A stretch of 64,000 nt of DNA from Methylobacterium sp. Lineage in GTDB: Bacteria; Pseudomonadota; Alphaproteobacteria; Rhizobiales; Beijerinckiaceae. The DNA lies in contig PERO01000020.1 in NCBI GenBank assembly GCA_002928875.1, forward strand, positions 62,001 through 126,000, read 5' to 3'. Positions 36,629 to 45,373 of the stretch are shown here, one piece after another. The position numbers were made by a program, and so were the translations under genes. The stretch's first letter is position 1, and the number at the start of each line of letters is the position of its first letter. The notes under the pieces are model-generated. The model was not told the origin of the DNA. It was given only the letters and a program-made list of their open reading frames with translations, and searched no databases.

Positions 36629-37888
36629 CTACCGCGTCGCCTTCTCGATGAAATCCACCAGCGCCTCGCGGTCCTCCGCGCGGTTCACCACCTGCTCGGG
36701 CATCTTGGTGCCGGGGAGCATGGCGTTCGGGCCGATTTCGAACAATCGCGCGATGGTCTCGCGGTTCCAGGTGATCGGCTTGTCGAGCAGCGCCGGCGAA
36801 TAGGCATAGCCCTCGGCCGTGCCCACCTTCCGGCCCATCACGCCGTGCAGCGTGGGGCCGGCGCGGTTGCCATCATCCGGGGAGAGCGTGTGGCAGGCCC
36901 CGCAGGCCTTGAACACCTCCGCGCCGGGATGGTTCGCGAGCGCCTGCAGGCGGGCTTCCGGCGCCTCCGCGAGGACGGGGTTCACCGGCTCGCCCGTCGC
37001 CACCACCCAGCGCCGCACGAGGCGATCCGCCCCGCCGGTGAGGATCTCCCGCCCATCCGGCGAGAAGGCCAGCGACCAGAGCGGAAAGGCCGGGCCGGAC
37101 ATGCGCCGGAGGATGCCCCGGCCGGGTCGATCGACCAGCACCAGGGCGCCGCGAAATCCTGCTGCGCCGACAATCCCGCCATCGGGCGAAGCAGCCAGCG
37201 CCACCAGCGGCACCTCGGCGATGGCCAGCGTGTGAATCTCCCCGGTCGCCGGGTTCACGAGGCGCAATTGCCCATCGGCGGCGGCAACGGCGAGTTCCTC
37301 GCCCGCGCGCACCAGCGCATTCAGCGGAATGCCGATCTCGATGACGCGCGGCGCTTCCGCGCCCTTGTGGAGCATGAGTTGGCCATCATAGCCGGCCGAA
37401 GCGAGCGTGCCGTCGGGCAGGTAGGCCACCGCGTTCACATTGCCCTTGTGGGCCTCGATGACGCGCGGTGCACCGCCCGAAAGCGGCCAGATCCGCACGG
37501 TGCCATCCCAGCTCGCGGAGGCGAGTTCGCGCCCGTCCGGCGAAAGGGCGAGCCCGGCGACGGGCGCCTCGTGCCCTTCGAGCACGGCGCGCGGCGCATC
37601 GCCATCGCGGGGCCAGAGGAGGATGCGGCGATCCTCGCCGGCGCTGGCATATCCGCCATCGGGCAGGCCGACGAGGGTATTCACCGCGCCCTCATGCCCG
37701 CGCAGCACGGCGTCGGCCACGCCCGCACGCGGCTGCCAGCGAATGACGGTTGTGTCGAAACTGGCCGTGGCGATGCGGCCATCGGCTGACGCGACGATGG
37801 CCCTGACCGGCCCGCCATGGCCGCGCAGATCGGCAGCCGAAGCCGGCAGAACGAAAAGCCAGAGCATCGCCCCCATCCACAAGCGCAC
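36629..37888 (-). CDS. WD40-repeat domain fused to cytochrome c
   Basis: The 419-residue exported protein has a signal peptide to about residue 19 (LPASA), then about seven WD40-type blades (for example LRGHEGAVNTLV, ASASWDGTVRIW, LAFSPDGREILTGGADRLVR) to about 305. A class I cytochrome c domain follows: CGACH (Cys329, Cys332, His333), GPTLHGVMGR and PGTKM with Met396 as probable axial ligand. It should act in the periplasm. The propeller may dock a redox partner; the partner is unknown, though the FDH cluster is adjacent. The reading frame is open and complete. Confidence 0.9.
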   Translation of the reverse strand: MRLWMGAMLWLFVLPASAADLRGHGGPVRAIVASADGRIATASFDTTVIRWQPRAGVADAVLRGHEGAVNTLVGLPDGGYASAGEDRRILLWPRDGDAPRAVLEGHEAPVAGLALSPDGRELASASWDGTVRIWPLSGGAPRVIEAHKGNVNAVAYLPDGTLASAGYDGQLMLHKGAEAPRVIEIGIPLNALVRAGEELAVAAADGQLRLVNPATGEIHTLAIAEVPLVALAASPDGGIVGAAGFRGALVLVDRPGRGILRRMSGPAFPLWSLAFSPDGREILTGGADRLVRRWVVATGEPVNPVLAEAPEARLQALANHPGAEVFKACGACHTLSPDDGNRAGPTLHGVMGRKVGTAEGYAYSPALLDKPITWNRETIARLFEIGPNAMLPGTKMPEQVVNRAEDREALVDFIEKATR

Positions 37889-37970
37889 GACGCATTCCTC
37901 CTCTCGACAGACCCGGTGGCTTCCAGCATATGGCCGGGATCACGCTGCCGGAAAGGGCCTCTGGGGATGG

Positions 37971-38201
37971 ATGACCGTGACTGAGATTGCGCTCGATCTT
38001 CTGGGGCTGCGCTGTCCGCTGCCCGCGCTGAAAACGCGAAAAGCGCTGAAAAGCCTCGCGCCGGGCACGGTCCTCGTGGTAACGGCGAATGATCCGCTGG
38101 CCGGGCTCGATATCCCGAACCTCATCCGGGAGACCGGGGACCGGCTCGAATCCACGGTTCAGGACGACCAGAAACTCACCTTCCGGATCGTGAAGGCGTG
38201 A
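37971..38201 (+). CDS. tusA: TusA-family sulfurtransferase
   Basis: The 76-residue protein has the TusA/SirA signature LRCPLPALKTRKAL with the sulfur-carrying Cys15 in CPxP. The rest follows the family (GTVLVVTANDPLAGLDIPNL). TusA-like proteins relay sulfur as a persulfide for tRNA thiolation, Mo-cofactor or sulfur metabolism. A YeeE/YedE transporter, its usual partner, lies 1.6 kb away. ATG 37971 is chosen; GTG 37977 is an alternative. It is convergent with the TPR gene (four-base gap). Confidence 0.9.
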   Translation: MTVTEIALDLLGLRCPLPALKTRKALKSLAPGTVLVVTANDPLAGLDIPNLIRETGDRLESTVQDDQKLTFRIVKA

Positions 38202-38205
38202 CGCC

Positions 38206-39603
38206 TCAGGCGTGATGCGCGGCGGGGTCGCGTCCGTGCGTCAGCGCCGCGATCAACCCTAGCACACCCCGGCCGGGGCTGCGGCGATTGAGAAGGCGCG
38301 CCAGCCGCGTTTCGGCGAAGCGGTTATGGCCGCCCCGGCTGGAGAGTCGCGTCAGGAGACGGCTGCGCACGGCCTGTTCGGCCCCGGCCCGCAAACCGGC
38401 CTCGACGGTGATCTGCTCGATGATGTCGCGCTGCGCATGGCTACCGCCCAGGCACTGGGCCGGGCGGGAGAGCGGCGCCAGCATCTCGAAGGCGTTCTGC
38501 GCATCCCCCTCCAGGAAGGCCGCGAGGCCGGCACCCAGACGCTGGCCAGCGGCATCCCACACGGCCTCCTGCGCGAAGGGACCGGGGCGATGGTCGCGAA
38601 TCGTGCGGGCGAATTGCAGGGCCTTGGTCTTGCGGCCCGCGCCCATCAGCGCCAGCGCGTAATGCAGGTCCGCGAAGAGCAGGATGCGGTCGCTCATGCG
38701 CTTTTCGGCCAGATCCGCCAGTTCTTCCCAGCGGCTGCCCACCGGATGGCCATCGAGTTCGAGGCGCATCAGCAGCGAAGCGGCGTTGGCGATATCGCGG
38801 AAATCGTCCGTGCGCTCGCGGCGCACCTCGGCATCGTAAAGAGCCAGCGCCTTCGCCGCGTTATCCTGCTCGAGATGGAACAGCGCGAGATGCCAGTAGA
38901 GATGGCCCGCGAAATTGTTCGCGCCGCGGATGGTCTCCTGATGCCCCTCGATCCACTCGATACCCTCGTTCACGCGGCCGGTCATCTCGTGGACATGGCT
39001 CACCGCATGCAGGCCCCAGGCATCATCCGGCCGAAGGCTCAGGCCTTCCCGGCCCGCGAGTTCGGCGCGGCCGTAATGGCCGTTCTCTTCGAGCGCGAAC
39101 GCCTTGCATCCCAGAAGGAAGCCGCGATGCGGGTTCGAGAGGCTCATGCGCGACAGGCTTTCCTCCACCGCGCTCAGCATGCCGGCGGCATCGCCCAGCA
39201 TGAAGCGCAGCGCATGGCCCATCTTCACAGGCAGCGCATCTTCGGGGTCGAGGAAGCTCGCCCGGTCGAGCGCGCGGATCGCTTCGCGCCACAAGCCGAG
39301 GCTCGCCTGCTGGGCGGCCTCCACGAAGGCTGCGTCACGCAGGGAAAACGTGTTGGCCATCAGCCGCTTGTGGGCTTCTGCCGCGCTTTCGCGCGCCATG
39401 GGCAGCAACTCGGCACGCGCGAGCGTGACCAGAATGATGGCCTTCACCGCCGGCGCGCGGGGATCTTCGGGATGGGCCGCGAGATAGGCGGCGAGACGAT
39501 CGGGCAGATCGCGCGCATGGCCGAGATAACCAGCAACGAAGGCGGTCTCTGCCGGATGCGGCTTGTCCGTCGTCACGAGACGCGTCCATTCCTCGTTGAT
39601 CAT
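38206..39603 (-). CDS. Tetratricopeptide-repeat protein, StaR/TTC38-like
   Basis: The 465-residue all-helical protein starts at ATG 39603, with GGGGAG eight bases upstream. Repeated TPR-like pairs occur throughout, for example FVEAAQQASLGLWREAIRAL, GLHAVSHVHEMTGRVNEGIE, HLYWHLALFHLEQDNAAKAL and LHYALALMGAGRKTKALQFA. The HEMTGRVNEGIEW block and the HLYWHLALFHLE block are typical of TTC38/StaR-like proteins, whose function is unknown. There is no signal peptide. It lies between tusA and the YeeE gene but on the opposite strand. Confidence 0.85.
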   Translation of the reverse strand: MINEEWTRLVTTDKPHPAETAFVAGYLGHARDLPDRLAAYLAAHPEDPRAPAVKAIILVTLARAELLPMARESAAEAHKRLMANTFSLRDAAFVEAAQQASLGLWREAIRALDRASFLDPEDALPVKMGHALRFMLGDAAGMLSAVEESLSRMSLSNPHRGFLLGCKAFALEENGHYGRAELAGREGLSLRPDDAWGLHAVSHVHEMTGRVNEGIEWIEGHQETIRGANNFAGHLYWHLALFHLEQDNAAKALALYDAEVRRERTDDFRDIANAASLLMRLELDGHPVGSRWEELADLAEKRMSDRILLFADLHYALALMGAGRKTKALQFARTIRDHRPGPFAQEAVWDAAGQRLGAGLAAFLEGDAQNAFEMLAPLSRPAQCLGGSHAQRDIIEQITVEAGLRAGAEQAVRSRLLTRLSSRGGHNRFAETRLARLLNRRSPGRGVLGLIAALTHGRDPAAHHA

Positions 39604-39805
39604 CACTGGTTCTCCCCTCGAGAATGAACGCGGCCGGTGAATCAGACCATCGCCCGGATCGCGCGTATGCGCCTCAAAAAAAGGATCGCGGCAGGATAAA
39701 CCCTTCGTGAGAAAGGCCCTGACAGCGGATTCTTGGCGCAGAACGGTTCAAATCTAAACGATCTTGCCATCGCCAAAGTTCCTCGTGACGTTTAAATCAG
39801 GACGA

Positions 39806-40990
39806 ATGAAGACAGGATTGTGGCCAATGCTTCTGGTGCAGAACCCGATCGCCAAACTTTTTCGAGCCGAAGCTTTGCCAGCGCTGATCGCAACGCCGCT
39901 GCTGCTCGCGCTGGCCGCCCATGAAGGCGGGGGGCGGATGGCCGTGCTGGCGGCGATCGGGCTCTTCGCGGGGCTGGCCCTCTATCATGCGAGCTTCGGT
40001 TTCACCGCGGCCTGGCGGCGCTTCATCCTCGAGCGGCGCAGCGTGGGCCTGCGGGCCCAGCTGGTGATGCTCGGGCTCGGCAGTCTGGTCTTCTTTCCGG
40101 CGCTGGCGGCCGGCAGCCTGTTCGGCCAGCCGGTCGGCGGCTTCGTGTTTCCGGTCGGCGTGGCGCTCGTCACCGGGGCCTTCCTGTTCGGGATCGGCAT
40201 GCAGCTCGGCGGTGGCTGCGGCTCGGGCACGCTCTTTACCATTGGCGGCGGATCGATGCGGATGGTGGTGACGCTCGCCTTCTTCATCCTCGGATCGACC
40301 CTCGCCGGCTACCATGCCGATATCTGGTTCGCCTGGCCCGCGCTGCCGGCGGTTTCCATCGTCACGAGCCTGGGCTGGGTGCCGGCGCTTGCGCTGATGC
40401 TCGCCGCGCTCGCCGGTCTTTACGCGCTGGTGGCGCGGGCCGAGCAGGCGCGCCACGGCTCGCTCGCCTCGTTCGCGCAGGCGGAAACCCGTTGGATCAG
40501 CGGCCCGTGGGCACTCATCGTCGGCGCGCTGGCGCTGGCGCTCGTGAACATCGCGACCCTGGTCGTCTCCGGCTGGCCCTGGGGCATCACCAACGCCTTC
40601 GCGCTCTGGGGTGCGAAGATCGCGAGCCTGTTCGGCGCGAACCCGGAAGGCTGGACCTTCTTTGCGGGGCAACAGGCGAGCCTGCGCGACAGCGTCTTTG
40701 CCGATGTCACCTCCGTGATGGATTTCGGGATCATCCTCGGCGCGATGCTCGCGGCGCTGCTCGCGGGCAAGTTCAAGCCGGGCTTCGCCATCCCCACCCG
40801 CTCGCTGGCCGCGGCGGTGATCGGCGGGTTGCTGCTCGGCATCGGCGCGCGGCTTGGCACGGGCTGCAATATCGGCGCGTTCTTTTCCGGCACCATTTCC
40901 GGCAGCCTGCACGGCTGGGTGTGGCTCGTCTTCGCCTTTGCCGGGAATGTGGTCGGTGTCAGGCTGAGGCCGATCTTCCGGCTGGACTGA
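39806..40990 (+). CDS. YeeE/YedE-family (sulfur compound) transporter
   Basis: The 394-residue membrane protein is called from ATG 39806 (MKTGLWPMLL); an upstream TTG at 39764 and ATG 39827 are alternatives. About nine to ten helices are visible. The paired family motifs QLGGGCGSGTLFTIGGGS and LGTGCNIGAFFSGTISGS each contain the conserved Cys of YeeE, proposed to pass thiosulfate or other sulfur ions through the membrane. TusA is the typical cytosolic partner and lies nearby. It ends five bases from the convergent opgC-like gene. Confidence 0.88.
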   Translation: MKTGLWPMLLVQNPIAKLFRAEALPALIATPLLLALAAHEGGGRMAVLAAIGLFAGLALYHASFGFTAAWRRFILERRSVGLRAQLVMLGLGSLVFFPALAAGSLFGQPVGGFVFPVGVALVTGAFLFGIGMQLGGGCGSGTLFTIGGGSMRMVVTLAFFILGSTLAGYHADIWFAWPALPAVSIVTSLGWVPALALMLAALAGLYALVARAEQARHGSLASFAQAETRWISGPWALIVGALALALVNIATLVVSGWPWGITNAFALWGAKIASLFGANPEGWTFFAGQQASLRDSVFADVTSVMDFGIILGAMLAALLAGKFKPGFAIPTRSLAAAVIGGLLLGIGARLGTGCNIGAFFSGTISGSLHGWVWLVFAFAGNVVGVRLRPIFRLD

Positions 40991-40995
40991 CCGGT

Positions 40996-42129
40996 CTACT
41001 CCGCCGGCTGGAGCGCGGGCTTGGCCGGGCGGTCATCCTTGCTGGACTTGTAGCGCTTCGCGAGCCGCGCCACCGCGACCAGACCCACAAAGCCCGCGAG
41101 GTTGGCGGCTGCCGTGGAGAAAACATTGCGGCCCACCTCGTCAAGCACCATCCCGAGCCCCCAGGCGAGCGCGATCGACGCCATGAAGGTGCCAAGCGCC
41201 TGCTGGCCCACCTCGATGATCGGACGAAACTCGGAGAGCCGGTCGCGATAGGGGTCGATCAGGGTCAGCACGACATAGGCACTTGCCAGGAAGTGCAGAT
41301 AAAGCAAGGGGTTGAGATTGATCTTGCCATCGGGCGGGATCAGCATCTCATGCAACGCCGTCAAGGCCGGAACCGCATCCAGAATCACCCAGAAATTCAG
41401 CGGGACCGAGACCACGAGCACCGCGACGCAGAGCCAGAACAACACGCCCTTCTCGAGCGTCGGCGCCTTCAGCCAGCCGATGCCGAATGAGAACCCGGTG
41501 AAGAACACCAGTTGCCAGGCGAAGGGGTTGAAGAACCACGTGCCGCCCGGCCCCTGCCCGCCCGGAAGGTTGATCTTCGTCACCTGCACCAGAATCCATA
41601 GCGCCACCAGGGCGCCCATGGCGAAAAGCGGCGACAGCCGGGCCATCAGCATCACGCCCGGCAGCATGGCGAGCAGCACGATGTACATCGGCAGGATATC
41701 GAGGAAAGCCGGCGTGAAGGTCAGCGTCATCAGCGCGAAAAGGCCTTCGCCGGGCTCCTGATAGAACCAGCCGAGGCCGAGGCGCGCGGGGTAATCCGAA
41801 CCGGTGAGCTTCCAGCCGGCGACGCTCAACGCCATCATGACAAGGGCGAGCCCGATATGGGCCCAGTAGACCTGCCAGATGCGCGACAGGATGCGGAACA
41901 GGCCCCGGCCGAAGCCCTGCTGCACGAACACCTTCCCGAAGGCGAAGGACGAGGCAAGCCCCGAGCAGAAGACGAACAATTCCGCGGCGGAGGAAAAACC
42001 GAACCGGGCCGGAATGAACCCGAACCAAGTGTTCTCGGGCAGGTGAGCCACGAAGATCACGAACATCGCGAGGCCGCGAAAGAAATCGAGGCGCACGTCG
42101 CGAGGCGCGCGGACGCGGCTTCCCGTCAT
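40996..42129 (-). CDS. opgC: OpgC-type membrane acyltransferase
   Basis: The 377-residue protein with about ten helices begins RDVRLDFFRGLAMFVIFVAH, then FGFSSAAELFVFCSGLASSF, as in OpgC. OpgC adds succinyl groups to osmoregulated periplasmic glucans; the His in FVAHLP and Glu in AAELFVF are conserved. The substrate is inferred; no opgG/opgH is in the window. Its ATG (42127-42129) overlaps the stop of the thiamine-diphosphate enzyme by one base. Confidence 0.85.
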   Translation of the reverse strand: MTGSRVRAPRDVRLDFFRGLAMFVIFVAHLPENTWFGFIPARFGFSSAAELFVFCSGLASSFAFGKVFVQQGFGRGLFRILSRIWQVYWAHIGLALVMMALSVAGWKLTGSDYPARLGLGWFYQEPGEGLFALMTLTFTPAFLDILPMYIVLLAMLPGVMLMARLSPLFAMGALVALWILVQVTKINLPGGQGPGGTWFFNPFAWQLVFFTGFSFGIGWLKAPTLEKGVLFWLCVAVLVVSVPLNFWVILDAVPALTALHEMLIPPDGKINLNPLLYLHFLASAYVVLTLIDPYRDRLSEFRPIIEVGQQALGTFMASIALAWGLGMVLDEVGRNVFSTAAANLAGFVGLVAVARLAKRYKSSKDDRPAKPALQPAE

Positions 42130-43754
42130 CAGAGGCGACCCTCATAGGCATCCGGCGCGATGCGCGCGGCAATCAGCGTGAAGCGGTCGCGGCGCGCGAA
42201 GGCCGACCGCGCTTCCGCCTCCAGTGCTGCCCGGTCATGCACCGTCACGCCATGGCCGCCAAACGCGGTCGCCACGGCGGCGAAATCCGTCGCGCCGAAC
42301 CGCACGCCGGCTTCCGGCCGTTTCGAGGCGCGCTGCTTCAGGTCGATCAGCGCGAGGCGCTCGTCCTGCAGCACCACGACCACGACCGGCAGGCCGAGAT
42401 CGCGCATGGTTGCGAGTTCGCCAATGCCCATCTCGAGCCCGGCATCGCCCATGAAGGCCAAAACCACGCGCTCGAGCGAAGCGATCTGCGCGCCCATCGC
42501 CAAGGGCAACGCGCAGGCCATGGTGCAGAGCCCAGAGGATTGCATCAGACCGCGCGGTTCATAAACCTCCCACATCTGCGAGAGCAGGATGCGATGCGCG
42601 CCGGAATCGGCGGTCGCCAGCGCGTCACGTGGAGCAAGCTGACGCAGGGCCTCGAACACCACGCCTGGACCCCATTCCGGCTCCGGCAAAAAGGCGGATT
42701 TCAGCGCCGATTTCAGCGCCGTTATCTTTTCGCCCGCGATCCCCGGCCGGGCGGGCGCGTTGTCCGCGAGGCTTTCGAGATTACCCGCGACATCCCCGAT
42801 GAGCTGGCAACAGGCGCGGTGCATCTGGTGGGTCGGCAGGGTCGCCGGCAGATCGATCACCGGCACACCCGGCGGGAACGGATCGCGCCAGTTGATGCGC
42901 ATCTCGATCGGGTCATAGCCGGCGAGGATCAGGCAATCGGCCTCGGCGAGAAAAGGCAGGATCAGCTTGTCGGCCTTGGGCGAAAGACCCGCGCCGCCCA
43001 AGGCCAGCGGGTGATCCTCGGGCAGCGTGCCCTTCGCCTTGTAGGTGGTGAGAAGCGGCGCGGAATGACGTTCGCAAAAGGCCGCGATGGCGGCTTCCGC
43101 GCGCTGGTTCATGGCGTCCACGCCGGCGATGACCAAGGGCCGCTTCGCCCTGGCGAAGATCGCGCGGGCGGCTTCCAGCGCGGCCGGGTTCGCGAGGCCG
43201 GCCCGGGGTTGCGGCGAGACGATCAGCCCCTCCGGCTCCTCGCCTTCCGCGACCGAGATCGGCACGTCGAGATGCACCGGCCCCGGCTGGCCCTCGACCG
43301 CGAGCATCACGGCGCGATCCGCCACGCGCGCCACGGCACCGCGCGAGGCGCAGAAGCTCGCCTTGGTGATGGGACGGAAGAACGCCTGATGATCGAAGAC
43401 CTGATGCGTGTAACTCTCGGCCTCGCTCGCATCGACGCGGCCGGTGAGCATGATCATCGGCACGCGATCCTGATGCGCATTGGCGACCACGTTCGCGGCA
43501 TTGGCGGCACCGGGACCGAGCGTCGCGACGAGGATTGCAGGCGCGATTGAGCCATGCGCTTCCAGAGCCTGGCGATGCGCATGACCCTCGGCCATGAAGC
43601 CACCGGCATTCTCGTGTTTCACGAGCTGGAAGCGGATGCCGGCCCTTTCCAGCGCCTCGACGATCGCCAGAACCTCGCCGCCCGGCATACCGAAGGCCAC
43701 GCGGCAACCCTGCGCCGCGAGGCGCCTTGCAATGATGTCGGCTCCGTTCGGCAT
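42129..43754 (-). CDS. Thiamine-diphosphate-binding enzyme, acetolactate-synthase-like
   Basis: The 541-residue protein starts at 43754 (MPNGADIIARRL), preceded by AAGGAG. The N-terminal PYR domain has FGMPGGEVLAIVEAL and the catalytic Glu in VKHENAGGFMAEG. The central domain follows, and the C-terminal PP domain has FMGDAGLEMGIGELAT, with the usual NN replaced by QD (VVVLQDERLAL). It is related to the ALS/benzoylformate-decarboxylase superfamily; no small regulatory subunit is nearby, so it is probably not the biosynthetic ALS. The substrate is unknown. It is coupled to the OpgC-like gene downstream. Confidence 0.85.
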   Translation of the reverse strand: MPNGADIIARRLAAQGCRVAFGMPGGEVLAIVEALERAGIRFQLVKHENAGGFMAEGHAHRQALEAHGSIAPAILVATLGPGAANAANVVANAHQDRVPMIMLTGRVDASEAESYTHQVFDHQAFFRPITKASFCASRGAVARVADRAVMLAVEGQPGPVHLDVPISVAEGEEPEGLIVSPQPRAGLANPAALEAARAIFARAKRPLVIAGVDAMNQRAEAAIAAFCERHSAPLLTTYKAKGTLPEDHPLALGGAGLSPKADKLILPFLAEADCLILAGYDPIEMRINWRDPFPPGVPVIDLPATLPTHQMHRACCQLIGDVAGNLESLADNAPARPGIAGEKITALKSALKSAFLPEPEWGPGVVFEALRQLAPRDALATADSGAHRILLSQMWEVYEPRGLMQSSGLCTMACALPLAMGAQIASLERVVLAFMGDAGLEMGIGELATMRDLGLPVVVVVLQDERLALIDLKQRASKRPEAGVRFGATDFAAVATAFGGHGVTVHDRAALEAEARSAFARRDRFTLIAARIAPDAYEGRL

Positions 43755-43849
43755 GCCCGCTCCTTCTTGCAAATCGCTAATGCCGCGTCGCACAAACACG
43801 TTCCCCTCGCAATGTCGTGAAGTCCGGCGGCTCGCGGCAGCCACGCCCA

Positions 43850-45157
43850 TCAGCGCAGAATGCCCCCAAGCCGAACGTTCAGGTCGGACAACGCCTGTTC
43901 CGGCGTTCGGGTCCGTGCCAGCACGGCATGCATGTTTGTCCGGATCGCTTCCGAGACCTCGCTATAACGCGGCGTGAGCGGGCGAAGGCGGGCGCTCAGC
44001 AGCGCCGGAAGCGCCTGCGCCATCCAGGGGCGGGCCGCCATCACCTCGGAATCGCGATAGAGTTCCGGGAAAACAGGCAGCTGACCGCCCTGCACGGCGA
44101 TGATCCGCGCCACGTCAGGCGAAGCGAAGTGCTGCGCGAAACGCACCGCCTCCGGCTTGTTGCGCGAGGCGGACGACACCGCCACGTACCAGCCTCCGAG
44201 ACAGCCCGCGCCGCTGCCCGGTGCGAAACCCGGCACGGCGGCGATACCGATCCTGCCCTTCACCACCGAATCCGGATCGTTCTCCAGCCGGCTCCAGGCA
44301 TAGGACCACGTCAGCCCGAAAATGAGCTGTCCGCCCTGCAGGCTCTGGCGGATGCGATCGGTCGCGATCTCGGCATGGTTTGCCGGCATTACATTGGCCT
44401 CGCGCAGATCCGCCCAGAGGTCGAACGGGCGTTTCGCGGCCTCCCCCGCGAGGTTCAGCCTGCCGCCCGCGACCAGATCGTCCCCGGCTCCCCAGAGCGG
44501 AACGAGAAAGGTGCAGACCGTGCTCTCCACCGGGGCGCCGGAGGTTTCGAAACCGCGCAGGGCGGGGTTGTTCTCGCCGGCCATGATGGCTTGCGCCGCG
44601 CGTTTCAGCTCATCCCAGGTCGCGGGCGGCTGAAGCCCGTATTTCTCCAGCAGATCCTTGCGAAAATAGAGAAGCTGGACATCGGCGAAATAGGGCAGCG
44701 CCACCACCTTGCCTCCCGCCATGGCTGCGGCGCGCAGGGCGGGCGGATAGCGCTCGAGCAGGCGATCCCGCTCGGCCCCGAGATAGGCGTCGAGCGGCTC
44801 CACCCATTGGGCCGCCGCCCACTGGGCCGCGCGCAGATTGTCGATCAGGAACAGATCGAAACCGCCATCCTTCGCCGCCAGCGCGGCGTTCAGCGCCTGC
44901 TGCTGCTGCTCGATCGTCGCGCCGCCGGTCTCGATCTCGACCGCCATGCCCGGATTGGCCCTGAGAAAGCCTTCGACGGCCAGCCGCGCGATCTCGAGCC
45001 GCTGCCCGTTGCCGATGAACAGCCGCAAGGTGATCGACGGCTCTGCGCTGGCGGGCGGGGCGATGGTCTGCGCCACGCCTGCCCGCGGCCCCATGAGCAC
45101 GGCAAGAGCAAGGAGACACGCCCGGACGACAAGCTTGCGGCGATCGGCCGGCCCCAT
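43850..45157 (-). CDS. ABC transporter substrate-binding protein (sugar type)
   Basis: The 435-residue periplasmic protein starts at 45157 (MGPADRRKLV), with GGGAGGG upstream. A signal peptide ends near GVAQ (about residue 30). The body is family 1-like: LFIGNGQRLEIARLAVEGFL, PGMAVEIETGG, FDLFLIDNLRAAQW, VVALPYFADVQLLYFRKDLL, and GCLGGWYVAVSSASRNKPEA. No permease or ATPase gene lies beside it, so it must work with components elsewhere or be an orphan. 45158-45373, divergent from the kinase gene, shows no feature beyond probable promoters. Confidence 0.88.
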   Translation of the reverse strand: MGPADRRKLVVRACLLALAVLMGPRAGVAQTIAPPASAEPSITLRLFIGNGQRLEIARLAVEGFLRANPGMAVEIETGGATIEQQQQALNAALAAKDGGFDLFLIDNLRAAQWAAAQWVEPLDAYLGAERDRLLERYPPALRAAAMAGGKVVALPYFADVQLLYFRKDLLEKYGLQPPATWDELKRAAQAIMAGENNPALRGFETSGAPVESTVCTFLVPLWGAGDDLVAGGRLNLAGEAAKRPFDLWADLREANVMPANHAEIATDRIRQSLQGGQLIFGLTWSYAWSRLENDPDSVVKGRIGIAAVPGFAPGSGAGCLGGWYVAVSSASRNKPEAVRFAQHFASPDVARIIAVQGGQLPVFPELYRDSEVMAARPWMAQALPALLSARLRPLTPRYSEVSEAIRTNMHAVLARTRTPEQALSDLNVRLGGILR

Positions 45158-45373
45158 GCTGATCCCTCCCTGATGCTTCGGTCTCCATTCCTCCGACCCC
45201 GGACGGGCGGAAGGCAAGGATTATGTCGGTCCTGCGCGCGGCGATCCCCATCGAGATGGGTTCACGCCATGGATTCGACGTGCAGGGCGCGAAGGAAGGG
45301 CTTGCCCGGCAGGGCATGGCTGGCCCACCATCGGGCGCCTCGCGCCCTGAGACCCGCCGCCCGCCATCGATCC

